Below, piece after piece: positions 40,747 through 49,941 of a stretch of DNA of 64,000 bases (position 1 is the first letter of the stretch; each line of letters begins with the position of its first letter). The translations under genes and the position numbers were made by a program. The stretch lies in the NCBI RefSeq assembly GCF_902706295.1, contig NZ_CACSJJ010000008.1, forward strand, positions 62,001-126,000. The letters are read 5' to 3'. This DNA comes from Arthrobacter sp. 18067. GTDB taxonomy: Bacteria; Actinomycetota; Actinomycetes; Actinomycetales; Micrococcaceae. The notes below the pieces were generated by a model. The model made no database searches, was not told the DNA's origin, and was given only the letters and a program-made list of their open reading frames with translations.

Positions 40747-40779
40747 CGCTGGGACTCCTGAAGGTTGCTTCCGAGGCTG

Positions 40780-40796
40780 TTCACCGAGTTGGTGAA
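40780..40796. promoter_or_regulatory. Palindrome in the promoter of the GH-like/DUF5107 operon
   Basis: TTCACC-GAGTT-GGTGAA, a 6-bp perfect inverted repeat centred about 42 bases upstream of the ATG at 40746. It is a plausible operator for a regulator not encoded in this window and differs from the ATGTTTACGTAAACAT family. Confidence 0.45.
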
Positions 40797-40889
40797 TCCT
40801 TACATCATTCCGGCGTTCCCTGTAACCGTAAAGAGTTATTGCGATGCGTACTCACTGGCATTTCTGCCCTAAGACACTGGACGCCCGGG

Positions 40890-41654
40890 CTACTTCGTGG
40901 CGGCCAGGTTCAGCGCGTTGACCTTCGCCTTGGCTGCCCGGACAATCTCGCGGTCGGTGACGCAGTAGGCGGTGGGATCTGTACCATCCTGGGCACCAAG
41001 GGAGATTGCGCCATCCCCCAGCGTGGAGACTGTCTTCTTGGCAGAAAGGTGAACGGCGGAGAGGCCCGCTGCATGCATCGCGGGGATGTCCTCCAAGGAC
41101 AGTCCCCCGCCGGCCATGATCTCCAAAGCGCCACCTGCTCTATCCACCATGTCGGTCAACGTTTCCAGTCCAGCGCCGGCAGTGGCCTGGTGCCCCGACG
41201 TGAGGACCCTGGTAAAGCCGAGATCCAGCAATTGATCCAGTGCCGCGAACGGATCGCGGGATTGATCGATCGCGCGATGGAAGGTCAACTGGGCGTCCGC
41301 GTTGGCCTCCCTGGCCGCGTCCACCAGCCGCCGGATCGCGTGAATGTCCACGTCGCCTTGCGGCGTCAGAGCCCCCACCACCACTCCGTGTGCTCCCTGC
41401 GCAAGAAGGTGCCGTATCTCGTGGACCATGGTGTCCACGTCCGACGCTGTGTACCGGAAATCACCGGGTCTTGAACGAATCAGCGGATGGATTTCCAAGC
41501 GGCCGTCAACGTGCTCCACGCTGGCTTCCATGAGTCCCTGGCTGGGCGTGATTCCACCAAGTTCCAGGCTGCTGCAGAGCTCAATGCGGTTGGCTCCTTC
41601 GGCGGCGGCAGTACCTGCACCGGCCGCACTAACCACGGCAATTTCAAGTTTCAT
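40890..41654 (-). CDS. cutC: CutC family protein
   Basis: 254 residues with the CutC TIM-barrel pattern: LEIAVVSAAGAGTAAAEGAN, RIELCSSLELGGITPSQGL, IHPLIRSRPGDFRYTASDVD, GVVVGALTPQGDVD, LTFHRAIDQSRDPFAAL, RVLTSGHQATAGAG and IMAGGGLSLEDIPAMHAAG. Historically linked to copper homeostasis, but that role is disputed and a sugar-related enzymatic activity has been suspected for the family; cytoplasmic. It lies between the GH-like operon and the thioesterase gene, with nine bases to the latter. Confidence 0.92.
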   Translation of the reverse strand: MKLEIAVVSAAGAGTAAAEGANRIELCSSLELGGITPSQGLMEASVEHVDGRLEIHPLIRSRPGDFRYTASDVDTMVHEIRHLLAQGAHGVVVGALTPQGDVDIHAIRRLVDAAREANADAQLTFHRAIDQSRDPFAALDQLLDLGFTRVLTSGHQATAGAGLETLTDMVDRAGGALEIMAGGGLSLEDIPAMHAAGLSAVHLSAKKTVSTLGDGAISLGAQDGTDPTAYCVTDREIVRAAKAKVNALNLAATK

Positions 41655-41663
41655 GCTGAAACT

Positions 41664-42086
41664 CTACGCGCGGTACAGCTCCAGCTTTTCCTTTTGTTCC
41701 GGGGTGAGCCTGAGCACCCGCCCTGTGGCCTCGGCCACGAAGGCCAGGTGGGTGGTGGCTTTGACGCAGTCCTCCCGGGTGACGGGGTCCTTGATGACGT
41801 AGTGAAGATCGAAGCTGGCGCCCTTGACGGCACCAACCCAAATCTCCACGACGGCCGGAATGTTGCGGTACTCCAAGGTCCGGACATACCGGACCTTGTG
41901 CTCCACCACAAGCGTCATGGTGCCCTCTTCGACATCGTTGAACAGGGCCGCCGGAGGCTCTACGCCGGGAAGGCCCGCGCCGCGGGGTGGTCCGAAGGCT
42001 GCGATGCGGGCTTCTTCCAACATACGGACGATCTGCACATTGTTGATGTGTCCGTAAGCGTCCATGTCACCCCAGCGCATCGGCAC
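41664..42086 (-). CDS. Acyl-CoA thioesterase, hot-dog (4HBT) family
   Basis: 140 residues from GTG 42086. The hot-dog fold is shown by MRWGDMDAYGHINNVQIVRM (catalytic Asp and helix), VEHKVRYVRTLEYRNIPAVV and FDLHYVIKDPVTREDCVKA. The conserved first strand probably begins six codons earlier (IEVLVPMRW), but the only start candidates upstream in frame are CTG codons, notably CTG 42158, which overlaps the stop of the preceding ABC gene and would give a natural N-terminus MSTDSLKTG. The product should hydrolyse acyl-CoA thioesters in the cytoplasm; the acyl preference is unknown. Confidence 0.85.
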   Translation of the reverse strand: MPMRWGDMDAYGHINNVQIVRMLEEARIAAFGPPRGAGLPGVEPPAALFNDVEEGTMTLVVEHKVRYVRTLEYRNIPAVVEIWVGAVKGASFDLHYVIKDPVTREDCVKATTHLAFVAEATGRVLRLTPEQKEKLELYRA

Positions 42087-42154
42087 GAGGACCTCAATGC
42101 GCTGGGGTGCAACGGAATCCTGGGCCGTTGGCCCAGTCTTCAGTGAATCGGTAC

Positions 42155-44233
42155 TCAGCTGTGCACCGCCGTCGAATCATCCACTGCGGTCTCTTCCTCG
42201 CCTGCGAACTGCGACATGTACAACCGGTAGTACGCGCCCTGGAGGGCGAGCAGCTGGGTGTGGTTGCCCTGCTCCACGATCTTGCCGTTCTCCATCACCA
42301 GGATGGTGTCGGCGTCGCGGATAGTGGAGAGGCGGTGGGCGATCACGAAGCTCGTCCGGTCCGTGCGGAGGGCGGCCATGGCCTTCTGCAACAGCAACTC
42401 GGTGCGGGTGTCCACGGAGCTCGTGGCTTCATCCAGGATCAGAAGCGAAGGATCTGAGACGAAGGCACGGGCGATGGTGATGAGCTGCTTCTCACCGGCG
42501 CTGACGTTGCTGCCCTCCTCGTCGATGATCGTCTGGTAACCGTCCGGGAGCGCACGTACGAAGCGGTCCACGTAGGTGGCCTTGGCCGCCTCCATGATCT
42601 GCTCTTCGGTGGCGTCCAGCTTGCCGTATTTGATGTTGTCGTAGATGGTGCCGCCGAACAGCCAGGCATCCTGCAACACCATGCCCACCTTGGAGCGCAG
42701 CTCGGAACGGGTGAGGTCCTTGATGTCCACACCGTCCAAGGTGATCCGGCCGGCGTTGAGCTCGTAGAAACGCATCACGAGGTTCACCAAGGTGGTTTTG
42801 CCGGCGCCCGTGGGTCCTACGATCGCAACAGTGTGGCCGGGTTCCGCAGCGAAGGACAGGTCTTCAATGAGCGGCTTGTCCTCCACATAGCTGAACGAGA
42901 CGTGCTCGAACTCGACGTGGCCGTCGGTCTTGGAGGGCAGGTGACGAGTTCCGTTCTCTTCGACTTCTTCATCAGCATCAAGGAACTCGAAGACGCGCTC
43001 GGCAGAGGCCACGCCGGACTGGAGCATGTTCGCCATGCCGGCGATCTGGCCCAGCGGCTGGGTGAACTCACGCGAGTACTGGATGAATGCCGTGGCGTCG
43101 CCCAGGCTCATGGAACCCGAAGCAACGCGCAAGCCACCCACTACGGCAATGCCGACGTAGGACAGGTAGGAAACGAAGTTCATGGCCGGGAAGATCACAC
43201 CGGACACGAACTGCGCACCGAAGGATGCCTTGTACAGTTCCTCGTTCTTGGCGTCGAAGCGCTCCAGCATGTCGGCATCACGGCCGAACACCTTCACAAG
43301 ATCGTGGCCGGAGAACGATTCCTCGATCTGGCCGTTGAGGGAGCCGGTGTTCTTCCACTGAGCTGCGAAGAGCTTCTGGCTGCGTGAGCCGATGACACCC
43401 GCCACGATGCCGGAGAGTGGAAGCGCGATCAAGGCGATCAGAGCCAGCTCCCAGGACACGATGAACATCATGACCGTGATACCCAGGACTGTCAGTACGG
43501 AGCTGACCAGCTGGGAGAAAGCCTGCTGGAGACCTTGCTGGACGTTGTCGACGTCGTTGGTGACGCGGGAAAGGATGTCGCCGCGCTGGCGGGTGTCGAA
43601 GTAGTTCAGCGGGAGTCGGTTGAGCTTGGCCTGCACGTCATTGCGGAGCTTCTTGATGACCCGCATGACAATTCGGTTGAGCAACCAGCCCTGGGCCCAC
43701 AAGAAGATGTTGGCTACGAAGTACATCAGGAGCACGATCGAAATCAGGAACGTCAGCTTGGGGAAGTCGATCCCGTTGGTGAGTTCCATCTTGGACACCA
43801 TGTCCGCAAAGTTGCCTTGTCCCTGCTGGCGCAGGAGCTCCACGAACTGATCCTGGGAGACGCCCTCGGGGACCTGCTTGCCCATCACGCCACCGAAGAT
43901 GACATCCATGGCGCTGCCCAGGACCTTGGGAGCAATCACGTTGAGGACTACCGAGACCACGACGAGGCCGATCACGATGTATACGCCAACGCTCTCGGGC
44001 TTCAACAGCCCCATGAGACGCTTGGCGGACGGCCAGAACGCTTTGGCCTTCTTAGCCGGAACGTCGCCGAACATGCCGCCGTCGGCTTCCGAGGGGACGT
44101 ACTCCTCCTCGACGAAATCCTCGTCGTCAAGCAGCTCTGTCGCCACCTCGGCTTCGGCCGTTGCCTTGGCATCCTTGGCGGCCTCTGCCTTGGCAGCCCA
44201 GCCGCGCTTCTTCTGCTGGCCCTGCTCGCTCAT
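42155..44233 (-). CDS. Heterodimeric ABC exporter, half with canonical ATP site residues
   Basis: 692 residues: a long charged cytoplasmic N-terminus (about 1-70, Lys/Ala then Asp/Glu-rich), six helices with a large external insertion after the first helix (GVMGKQVPEGVSQDQFVELL and following), then the nucleotide-binding domain. Walker A GPTGAGKTT, Walker B LLILDEATSSVD with catalytic Glu, and H-loop IAHRLST are intact, but the signature is altered to NVSAGEKQ. This is complementary to its partner (44230-45969), giving one active and one degenerate ATP site as in TM287/288-type exporters. Start overlaps the partner stop by four bases (ATGA). Likely drug or lipid export. Confidence 0.92.
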   Translation of the reverse strand: MSEQGQQKKRGWAAKAEAAKDAKATAEAEVATELLDDEDFVEEEYVPSEADGGMFGDVPAKKAKAFWPSAKRLMGLLKPESVGVYIVIGLVVVSVVLNVIAPKVLGSAMDVIFGGVMGKQVPEGVSQDQFVELLRQQGQGNFADMVSKMELTNGIDFPKLTFLISIVLLMYFVANIFLWAQGWLLNRIVMRVIKKLRNDVQAKLNRLPLNYFDTRQRGDILSRVTNDVDNVQQGLQQAFSQLVSSVLTVLGITVMMFIVSWELALIALIALPLSGIVAGVIGSRSQKLFAAQWKNTGSLNGQIEESFSGHDLVKVFGRDADMLERFDAKNEELYKASFGAQFVSGVIFPAMNFVSYLSYVGIAVVGGLRVASGSMSLGDATAFIQYSREFTQPLGQIAGMANMLQSGVASAERVFEFLDADEEVEENGTRHLPSKTDGHVEFEHVSFSYVEDKPLIEDLSFAAEPGHTVAIVGPTGAGKTTLVNLVMRFYELNAGRITLDGVDIKDLTRSELRSKVGMVLQDAWLFGGTIYDNIKYGKLDATEEQIMEAAKATYVDRFVRALPDGYQTIIDEEGSNVSAGEKQLITIARAFVSDPSLLILDEATSSVDTRTELLLQKAMAALRTDRTSFVIAHRLSTIRDADTILVMENGKIVEQGNHTQLLALQGAYYRLYMSQFAGEEETAVDDSTAVHS

Positions 44234-45969
44234 GCCACTTCCTCCACGCTCAACTGTGATTCAACGATTTCCTGGTACGTGGGTGACGTCTCCAGGAGTT
44301 CGTCGTGTGTTCCGCGGTCAACGATGCGGCCGTTATCCAGCACCAGGATTTCGTCCGCATCCGCGATGGTTGAGACGCGCTGGGCCACTATGATGACCGT
44401 TGCGTCCCGGGTTTTGGCCTTCAAGGCCTTTCGAAGCCGGGCGTCCGTGGCGACGTCCAAGGCAGAGAAGGAATCGTCAAACAGGTACACATTCGGTTTC
44501 GTCACCAAGGCCCTGGCAATGGACAGCCTTTGGCGCTGGCCACCGGAGACGTTGGTTCCGCCCTGGGCAATACGCCGGTTCAGGCCCGACGACTTCTCCT
44601 CGACGAATCCCTTGGCCTGCGCGGTTTCCAGCGCGTCCCACAGTTCCTCGTCGGTGGCGTCCGGCTTGCCGAAGCGGAGGTTGTGCTCGATGGTTCCTGA
44701 GAACAGATACGGCCTCTGCGGCACGGCCGATACGCGGCTGGTGATCTCGGAGGCGTCCATGTCGGTGACGGGGACGCCGTCGAGCAGGACGTCACCCGAA
44801 GCGACATCGTAAAGCCGCGGCAGCAGCGAAACCAGGGTGGTCTTGCCGGCGCCCGTGGAGCCGATGATGGCCAGGGTCTTGCCGGGCTCAGCCGTGAAGG
44901 AAATGTTGCTCAGCACCGGAGCCTCGGCACCGGGGTACTTGAAGGTGACGTCCCGGAACTCGACGCGTCCCTTCTTCTCGGCAGGCACAACTGGCGAGCT
45001 GGGGTTGTGGATGGAAGGCTCGACGTCGAGCACTTCGCCAATACGGTCTGCACAGACAGAAGCGCGGGGAATCATCATGGCCATGAACGTGCCCATCATG
45101 ACAGCCATGAGGATCTGCAGCAGGTACTGGAGGAACGCCGTCAGTGCGCCCACCTGCATCTCGCCCGAATCCACGCGCTGTCCACCAAACCACAACACCG
45201 CCGCTGTGGAGAGGTGCAGGATCATGCCAATCGCCGGGAACATCAGGACGAACAGGTTGCCGATCTTCACTGACACGGCAGTGAGTTCCTCATTGGCGTC
45301 GCCGAAGCGCTTTGCCTCGTGGGGTTCACGAACGAAGGCGCGGACCACACGGATACCGATGATCTGCTCGCGCAGTACGCCGTTGATGGCGTCGATCTTG
45401 GTCTGCATGGAACGGAACAGCGGCATCAGGCGGACCACGAGGTAACCCACAACCGCCACCAGGACCGGGACGGAAACCCACACGAGCCAGGAAAGATTGA
45501 GATCCTCGCGAAGCGCCATGATGATGCCGCCGATGCACATGATTGGCGTGGACACCATGAAGTTCAAGCCCATCAGCACAAGCATCTGCACCTGCTGGAC
45601 ATCATTGGTTCCACGGGTAATCAGCGTGGGTGCACCGAATTTGTTGACATCCTGGGCGGAGAAACTGCTGACCTGGCGGAATACACCGCGGCGCAGGTCC
45701 CGCCCAATGGCCATGGCCACGCGGGAGCCGAAGTAAACGGCGACGATGGCAGTGAGCACCTGTCCAAGGGCGACGGCGAGCATGAGCGCGCCGGTCTGCC
45801 AGATGAAATCGGTGTCGCCGCGGGAAACTCCCTCATCAATAATTTTGGCGTTGAGGCTGGGAAGGTAGAGCGTGGCGATGGTGGATGCCAACTGAAAGAT
45901 CAGCACGGCCACAATCTGCGGCAAATACGGCTTGGAGTAGCGCCGTATAAGGGTGACAAGCATGCCCAC
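44230..45969 (-). CDS. Heterodimeric ABC exporter, half with degenerate ATP site residues
   Basis: 579 residues: six membrane helices (from YLPQIVAVLIFQLASTIATL), exporter coupling regions and a nucleotide-binding domain with Walker A GSTGAGKTT and canonical signature NVSGGQRQRLSIARAL. The catalytic Glu after Walker B is replaced by Asp (VYLFDDSFSALD) and the H-loop His by Gln (VIIVAQRVST). It therefore supplies the active signature to the partner and carries the inactive Walker side itself. First gene of a two-gene operon, coupled by a four-base overlap. Confidence 0.92.
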   Translation of the reverse strand: MGMLVTLIRRYSKPYLPQIVAVLIFQLASTIATLYLPSLNAKIIDEGVSRGDTDFIWQTGALMLAVALGQVLTAIVAVYFGSRVAMAIGRDLRRGVFRQVSSFSAQDVNKFGAPTLITRGTNDVQQVQMLVLMGLNFMVSTPIMCIGGIIMALREDLNLSWLVWVSVPVLVAVVGYLVVRLMPLFRSMQTKIDAINGVLREQIIGIRVVRAFVREPHEAKRFGDANEELTAVSVKIGNLFVLMFPAIGMILHLSTAAVLWFGGQRVDSGEMQVGALTAFLQYLLQILMAVMMGTFMAMMIPRASVCADRIGEVLDVEPSIHNPSSPVVPAEKKGRVEFRDVTFKYPGAEAPVLSNISFTAEPGKTLAIIGSTGAGKTTLVSLLPRLYDVASGDVLLDGVPVTDMDASEITSRVSAVPQRPYLFSGTIEHNLRFGKPDATDEELWDALETAQAKGFVEEKSSGLNRRIAQGGTNVSGGQRQRLSIARALVTKPNVYLFDDSFSALDVATDARLRKALKAKTRDATVIIVAQRVSTIADADEILVLDNGRIVDRGTHDELLETSPTYQEIVESQLSVEEVA

Positions 45970-46305
45970 GGGTCCTTAGAAAGAGTGCGTGAATGAGATA
46001 AGAGAAGTGTTGCAGCAGGGGCTGACAGTATTAGCCTCCCTACTCTACGAAATCCGTTGCCCCGGCGAAACAACTTACGGAAAAGATCATCCCAGCGGAG
46101 TATCTGCCGTGTCGCGGATGCTCCCGCTGAGGGGCATCCGCTGAGGGAGCACCCAGGGTGCCGGGACAGCAGTAGAGGCAGCAAAGCGCCGGCTGGAATT
46201 CCAGCCGGCGCCTTGCGTCCCACACTCGTTCGCTGCACCTTAGTACGGCTGCACCGGGCTTAGTACACCGGGAATTTCGAACGGGACCGGGATTTGAAGC
46301 CGGAT
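45970..46305. other. 336-base intergenic region with hairpins
   Basis: Between the exporter operon start and the MFS gene end. It holds a perfect 26-base palindrome (46186-46211, arms GCGCCGGCTGGAA) whose minus-strand side is followed by a short T-run, probably the terminator of the MFS gene. It also has two overlapping inverted repeats: GGATGC/GCATCC (46116-46121, 46134-46139) and GCTCCC/GGGAGC (46120-46125, 46145-46150), which cannot form together. I see no gene. Confidence 0.6.
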
Positions 46306-48372
46306 TCAGCCTGCGTGCTTGCCGTGGTCCGGACGGGCTTCCACGCCTTGGAGGAGCAACAGCGCCATACGCTCTTGCTGCCTGCGTTCGCGCTTGAGTT
46401 CCTTCCGGATCGCAGCGAGTTCCTCCGCGGTTTTGGCCTGCTGCTCCGCGATGTTTTGCTGCTCCCGCAGCCGCGTCTGCAGTTCCACATTGGCACGGCT
46501 GAGCTGCAACTGCTGTTCGGCCAGGACGTACTGGGTGCGGGACAGTTGCTCCTGCACTTCCTTCACATCGGCTGCATCCTTGACACCGGCCGGCGCGTGC
46601 GGGCGTTCCTGTGTGAGGATCCGGGCAAACTCGAGGTCGAGGTCAGCCCCGGAGTCCTGCTTGGGAGCCTGACGTCCGGCCCCGGAAACTGTACGTCCGG
46701 CACCCATGGCGCTGCCGCCGTCGTCGTCCGCTTTCACTGCGTCCAGAGAAGAAGTGTCCAGCGACATCCCGGCGTCTCCCGATGCCGTGGCGATGAGTTC
46801 CTTCTCAGGAGCCGCATCCACCGTACGGCGCAGCGGACGCTCCTTGATGAAGAGCACGGCCAGGAGGGCCACCACGCTGATGATCGCGGAGATCAGGAAG
46901 ATCTGTGCAGTGGCGTCGCCATAGGCAGCGCGCATGATCTCGGCGATGGGAGCAGGCATGTCGGCGAGGTCCATGCTTGCTCCGGAAGCGCCACCCTGGA
47001 CCGGAATACCTGCGGCGGCCATGCCTTCAACGGCCAAATCCTTCACATGGTTGGACATGATGGCGCCCAGGACGGAAACGCCGATCGCGCCACCCACCGA
47101 GCGGAAGAACGCCACGGAGGCACTCGCGGTTCCGATGTCCTTGGCCTGGACCGTGTTCTGCACGGCCAGCACCAGGTTCTGCATCAGCATGCCAAGGCCA
47201 AGGCCGAACACGCCGGTGTAGATGGCCACGATCCACAGTTCAGTGGTGTGGTCCATGGTTCCAGCAAACGCCAGGCCGCCGATCAGCAGGACGGAGCCGG
47301 CGATCAGGAACCTCTTCCACTTACCGAAGCGGCTGATCAGGATGCCCGACGCCACGGAACCAATCAGGTTGCCGGCGATCATCGGCAGCGTCAGCAGGCC
47401 GGCCTCGGTGGGCGTGGCGCCGCGGGCAACCTGGAAGTACTGCCCCAGGAACGTGGAAGAACCGAACATGGCGATGCCGACAGCAACCGACGCGACGATG
47501 GCCAGGGCCGTGGTGCGCTCGGAGATGATCTTCAGCGGGATGATCGGCTGCGCAACCTTGGTTTCCACGTACACCAGCACGGCCAGCAGCGCTACGCCAC
47601 CACCCACCATGAGGGCTGACTGCCAGGAGAACCAGTCGTAGTAGTCCGGGTTGCCGGCGAAGGAAACCCAGATCAGGAGAAGGCTCACGCCCGAGGTCAG
47701 CAGAATGGAACCGAGCCAGTCGATCTTCGCGGGGCGCTTGATGTGCTGGATCTTCAAGGTCACCTGGAGCAGGATGAGCGCGACGACGGCCAGTGGCACG
47801 CAGACGAAGAACGTCCAGCGCCAGCCCAACGGGCTGTCAACGATGAAGCCGCCCAGCAGCGGGCCACCGGCGGTGCCGACGGCCATGACTGCGCCCATGT
47901 AGCCAGAGTATTTACCGCGATCACGCGGCGGGATCATGGAGCCGATGATGGCCTGGGCCAAGGCGGTAAGACCACCCATGGCCACACCCTGGATAACGCG
48001 TGCGGTCAGCAGCAACGGGATGGTTTCGGACAGGCCGGCCATGACGGAACCGGCCACAAAGATGATGATGCTCAGCTGGACCAGGAGCTTCTTGTCGAAG
48101 AGGTCCGCGAGCTTGCCCCAGATGGGTGTGGTTGCAGCGTTCGCCAGCAACGCGGCCGTGATGACCCAGGCGAAGTCGGTTTGCGTGCCCTTGAGTTCGG
48201 ACATGATGGTGGGCAGTGCGTTGGCGACGATCGTGCTGCTGAGGATCGCCGTGAAGAAGGCCGCCAGGAGGCCCGTCAGGGCTTCCATGATCTGACGGTG
48301 CGTCATGGGCGCGGCGGCCTTGTTAACTGAGGCGTCCACCGCCTTGGTGTTCTGAACTGCTGGTGTGGCCAT
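46306..48372 (-). CDS. MFS drug exporter (DHA2, EmrB/QacA type) with coiled-coil tail
   Basis: 688 residues. Fourteen predicted helices; motif A-like GKLADLFDKKLL, the DHA2 motif LDxT replaced by LSSTIVANALPTIM in the first helix, and motif C-like GTAGGPLLGGFIVDSPLGWR. After about residue 515 an extra 170-residue cytoplasmic tail follows, ending in a long charged coiled coil (VKEVQEQLSRTQYVLAEQQL, then NVELQTRLREQQNIAEQQAK and RKELKRERRQQERMALLLLQ) that is unusual in this family. AGGAG six bases before the ATG overlaps the stop of the MarR gene, so the two are one operon. Likely proton-driven efflux of an aromatic or cationic compound. Confidence 0.92.
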   Translation of the reverse strand: MATPAVQNTKAVDASVNKAAAPMTHRQIMEALTGLLAAFFTAILSSTIVANALPTIMSELKGTQTDFAWVITAALLANAATTPIWGKLADLFDKKLLVQLSIIIFVAGSVMAGLSETIPLLLTARVIQGVAMGGLTALAQAIIGSMIPPRDRGKYSGYMGAVMAVGTAGGPLLGGFIVDSPLGWRWTFFVCVPLAVVALILLQVTLKIQHIKRPAKIDWLGSILLTSGVSLLLIWVSFAGNPDYYDWFSWQSALMVGGGVALLAVLVYVETKVAQPIIPLKIISERTTALAIVASVAVGIAMFGSSTFLGQYFQVARGATPTEAGLLTLPMIAGNLIGSVASGILISRFGKWKRFLIAGSVLLIGGLAFAGTMDHTTELWIVAIYTGVFGLGLGMLMQNLVLAVQNTVQAKDIGTASASVAFFRSVGGAIGVSVLGAIMSNHVKDLAVEGMAAAGIPVQGGASGASMDLADMPAPIAEIMRAAYGDATAQIFLISAIISVVALLAVLFIKERPLRRTVDAAPEKELIATASGDAGMSLDTSSLDAVKADDDGGSAMGAGRTVSGAGRQAPKQDSGADLDLEFARILTQERPHAPAGVKDAADVKEVQEQLSRTQYVLAEQQLQLSRANVELQTRLREQQNIAEQQAKTAEELAAIRKELKRERRQQERMALLLLQGVEARPDHGKHAG

Positions 48373-48381
48373 GCTTGGCTC

Positions 48382-48864
48382 CTAGGCTGTCTGGTTTGTT
48401 GTGATGGAGCCGGCCGCCGTTGCCCGGATTGAGTCCTTGAGGGACTCGGTGAGTTTGTTGATGACCTGGGAGGCCTCGAGGGCGTCTGCCTCGCTCCAAT
48501 CCGCCAGGTAATCCCGCAGTCTCACGCTGCGTTGTTCTTCGAATTCGCGCAGTTTCGCCGTGCCCCTGTCCGTGAGGGCGAGGAGTTGGGCCCGTCCGTC
48601 CGCGGGATCGGGTCTCCTGACGACAAAGCCCAGGTCCTCCAACTCCGTGATGTGCCGGCTCAGGACCGGGGCGCTGACGCCAAGGCGCGTGGCCAGTTGC
48701 GTTGCGCGCGTCTCCCCCTCGCCGATGAACCTCATGACGCCCTGCACTGCCATTCCGACGTCGGGAACGCGGGCCATGTGGGCGGTCACCACGCAGCGCA
48801 GAGTGCGCTGGAGGTCGAAGATTTGATGCACAAGATCGGTCGCTGTGGCAGAACCGACGGACAT
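48382..48864 (-). CDS. MarR-family repressor
   Basis: 160 residues from ATG 48864, chosen because AGAGGGG lies about eight bases upstream; a GTG at 48873 overlaps that site. Winged helix-turn-helix: TRATQLATRLGVSAPVLSRH, with wing VVRRPDPADGRAQLLALTDRG, flanked by dimerisation helices. It is cotranscribed with the MFS exporter directly downstream and probably represses both; release by the exported compound is the usual scheme. An inverted repeat at 48884-48928 is the likely operator. Confidence 0.9.
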   Translation of the reverse strand: MSVGSATATDLVHQIFDLQRTLRCVVTAHMARVPDVGMAVQGVMRFIGEGETRATQLATRLGVSAPVLSRHITELEDLGFVVRRPDPADGRAQLLALTDRGTAKLREFEEQRSVRLRDYLADWSEADALEASQVINKLTESLKDSIRATAAGSITTNQTA

Positions 48865-48883
48865 GGGAAACACCCCTCTTTTT

Positions 48884-48928
48884 GTTTGCCTAAAGCAACC
48901 ATAACTTAATTTGATTGCTTTGGGAAAC
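48884..48928. promoter_or_regulatory. Imperfect inverted repeat, likely MarR operator
   Basis: GTTTGCCTAAAGCAA (48884-48898) and TTGCTTTGGGAAAC (48915-48928) are near-complementary arms flanking an AT-rich spacer (CATAACTTAATT) upstream of marR. It overlaps the expected promoter and fits autoregulation. Confidence 0.6.
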
Positions 48929-48949
48929 TAAAGATGAAGGAATGTGGGG

Positions 48950-49846
48950 TCAGAGCGCCATCTCTCGAGAAGCCGCAATAACTTCGTCCACCCGCCGCGG
49001 CCGCTTCACACCTGGCGGAACGGCGGCAACCAGCCAGTTCTCCGGGAGCTCACCCTCAATGGGAATCAGGACCACCTTGTCCGCGGCGTAACGGGACGCC
49101 ATGCCCGGCCATACATGGGTCACCGAGATTGCTACCCCACTGGCCACGATGCCCCGGATCGTTTGGGCGACAACGCTTTTCCACCGCACTTTGGGCTCGA
49201 TTCCGGCCGAACGGAACATCGCCGTTACGCGCTCCGCGCTGGGTGGCACGTCGAACAGGACAACATCCTCGTCAGCCAGATCTGCGAACCGGAGTGAGGC
49301 GCTGCCCGCCAGGGGATGACTGGCAGCGAGCATGAACTGCGGCCTGGATTCCACCACCTCCACAACATCGACACCGGGAACCACCTGGAGGGAGTACACG
49401 AAGGCAAGGTCCAGCTCCCCTTCGCCCACGGCCCGCTGGAGCTCCTCGGCCGTTCCCTCCACGAAATCCAGGTCGACCCCGGGCCACTTGCCGGCGAAGT
49501 AGCGGACCAGGCCGGGAATGACCCGGGGCGAAATGGCGATCATGCAGCCAATGGACACGCGGCCACGCATTTCTTCATGGGAACCCAGCAGTGCGCCCTG
49601 CAGGTCAGTTGTTTCCCGCAGTATCCGCCGCGCCCGAACACCGAGCTCGATGCCGGCCAGTGTTGGCTCCACACGCTTGGCGCGGGTCCGGATCAGCAGG
49701 TCAAGCCCCAGGCTCTTCTCCAGCTGGGCTATCGCCATGGAGGCAGCCGCCTGCGAGATATTGCTTTCGCTGGCCGCCTTGGTCAAGGACCCATGGTCAA
49801 GCACAGCCACGAAGTATTCGAGCTGGCGCAGTGTCACTTCACCCAT
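48950..49846 (-). CDS. LysR-family regulator
   Basis: 298 residues with AAGGAG six bases before the ATG. N-terminal helix-turn-helix (LRQLEYFVAVLDHGSLTKAA, NISQAAASMAIAQLEKSLGL) and a C-terminal effector-binding domain (RGRVSIGCMIAISPRVIPGL, ELDLAFVYSLQVV, VVLFDVPPSAERV). It is divergent from the MBL-fold hydrolase/MHS transporter pair across 95 bases, so it probably activates that operon in response to its substrate. Confidence 0.92.
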   Translation of the reverse strand: MGEVTLRQLEYFVAVLDHGSLTKAASESNISQAAASMAIAQLEKSLGLDLLIRTRAKRVEPTLAGIELGVRARRILRETTDLQGALLGSHEEMRGRVSIGCMIAISPRVIPGLVRYFAGKWPGVDLDFVEGTAEELQRAVGEGELDLAFVYSLQVVPGVDVVEVVESRPQFMLAASHPLAGSASLRFADLADEDVVLFDVPPSAERVTAMFRSAGIEPKVRWKSVVAQTIRGIVASGVAISVTHVWPGMASRYAADKVVLIPIEGELPENWLVAAVPPGVKRPRRVDEVIAASREMAL

Positions 49847-49941
49847 CAGTTCTCCTTATGAACTTCTTAGAATTGATTGATTATACAAGTCGCATGAGCC
49901 CGACCACACTTGAAGAAAGCCAAGAACTGCAAGGAGAAACA

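Noticed and set aside
46294..47619. 441-codon plus-strand frame opposite the MFS exporter
   Set aside because: Antisense shadow of a conserved 14-helix transporter; no start signal or domain.
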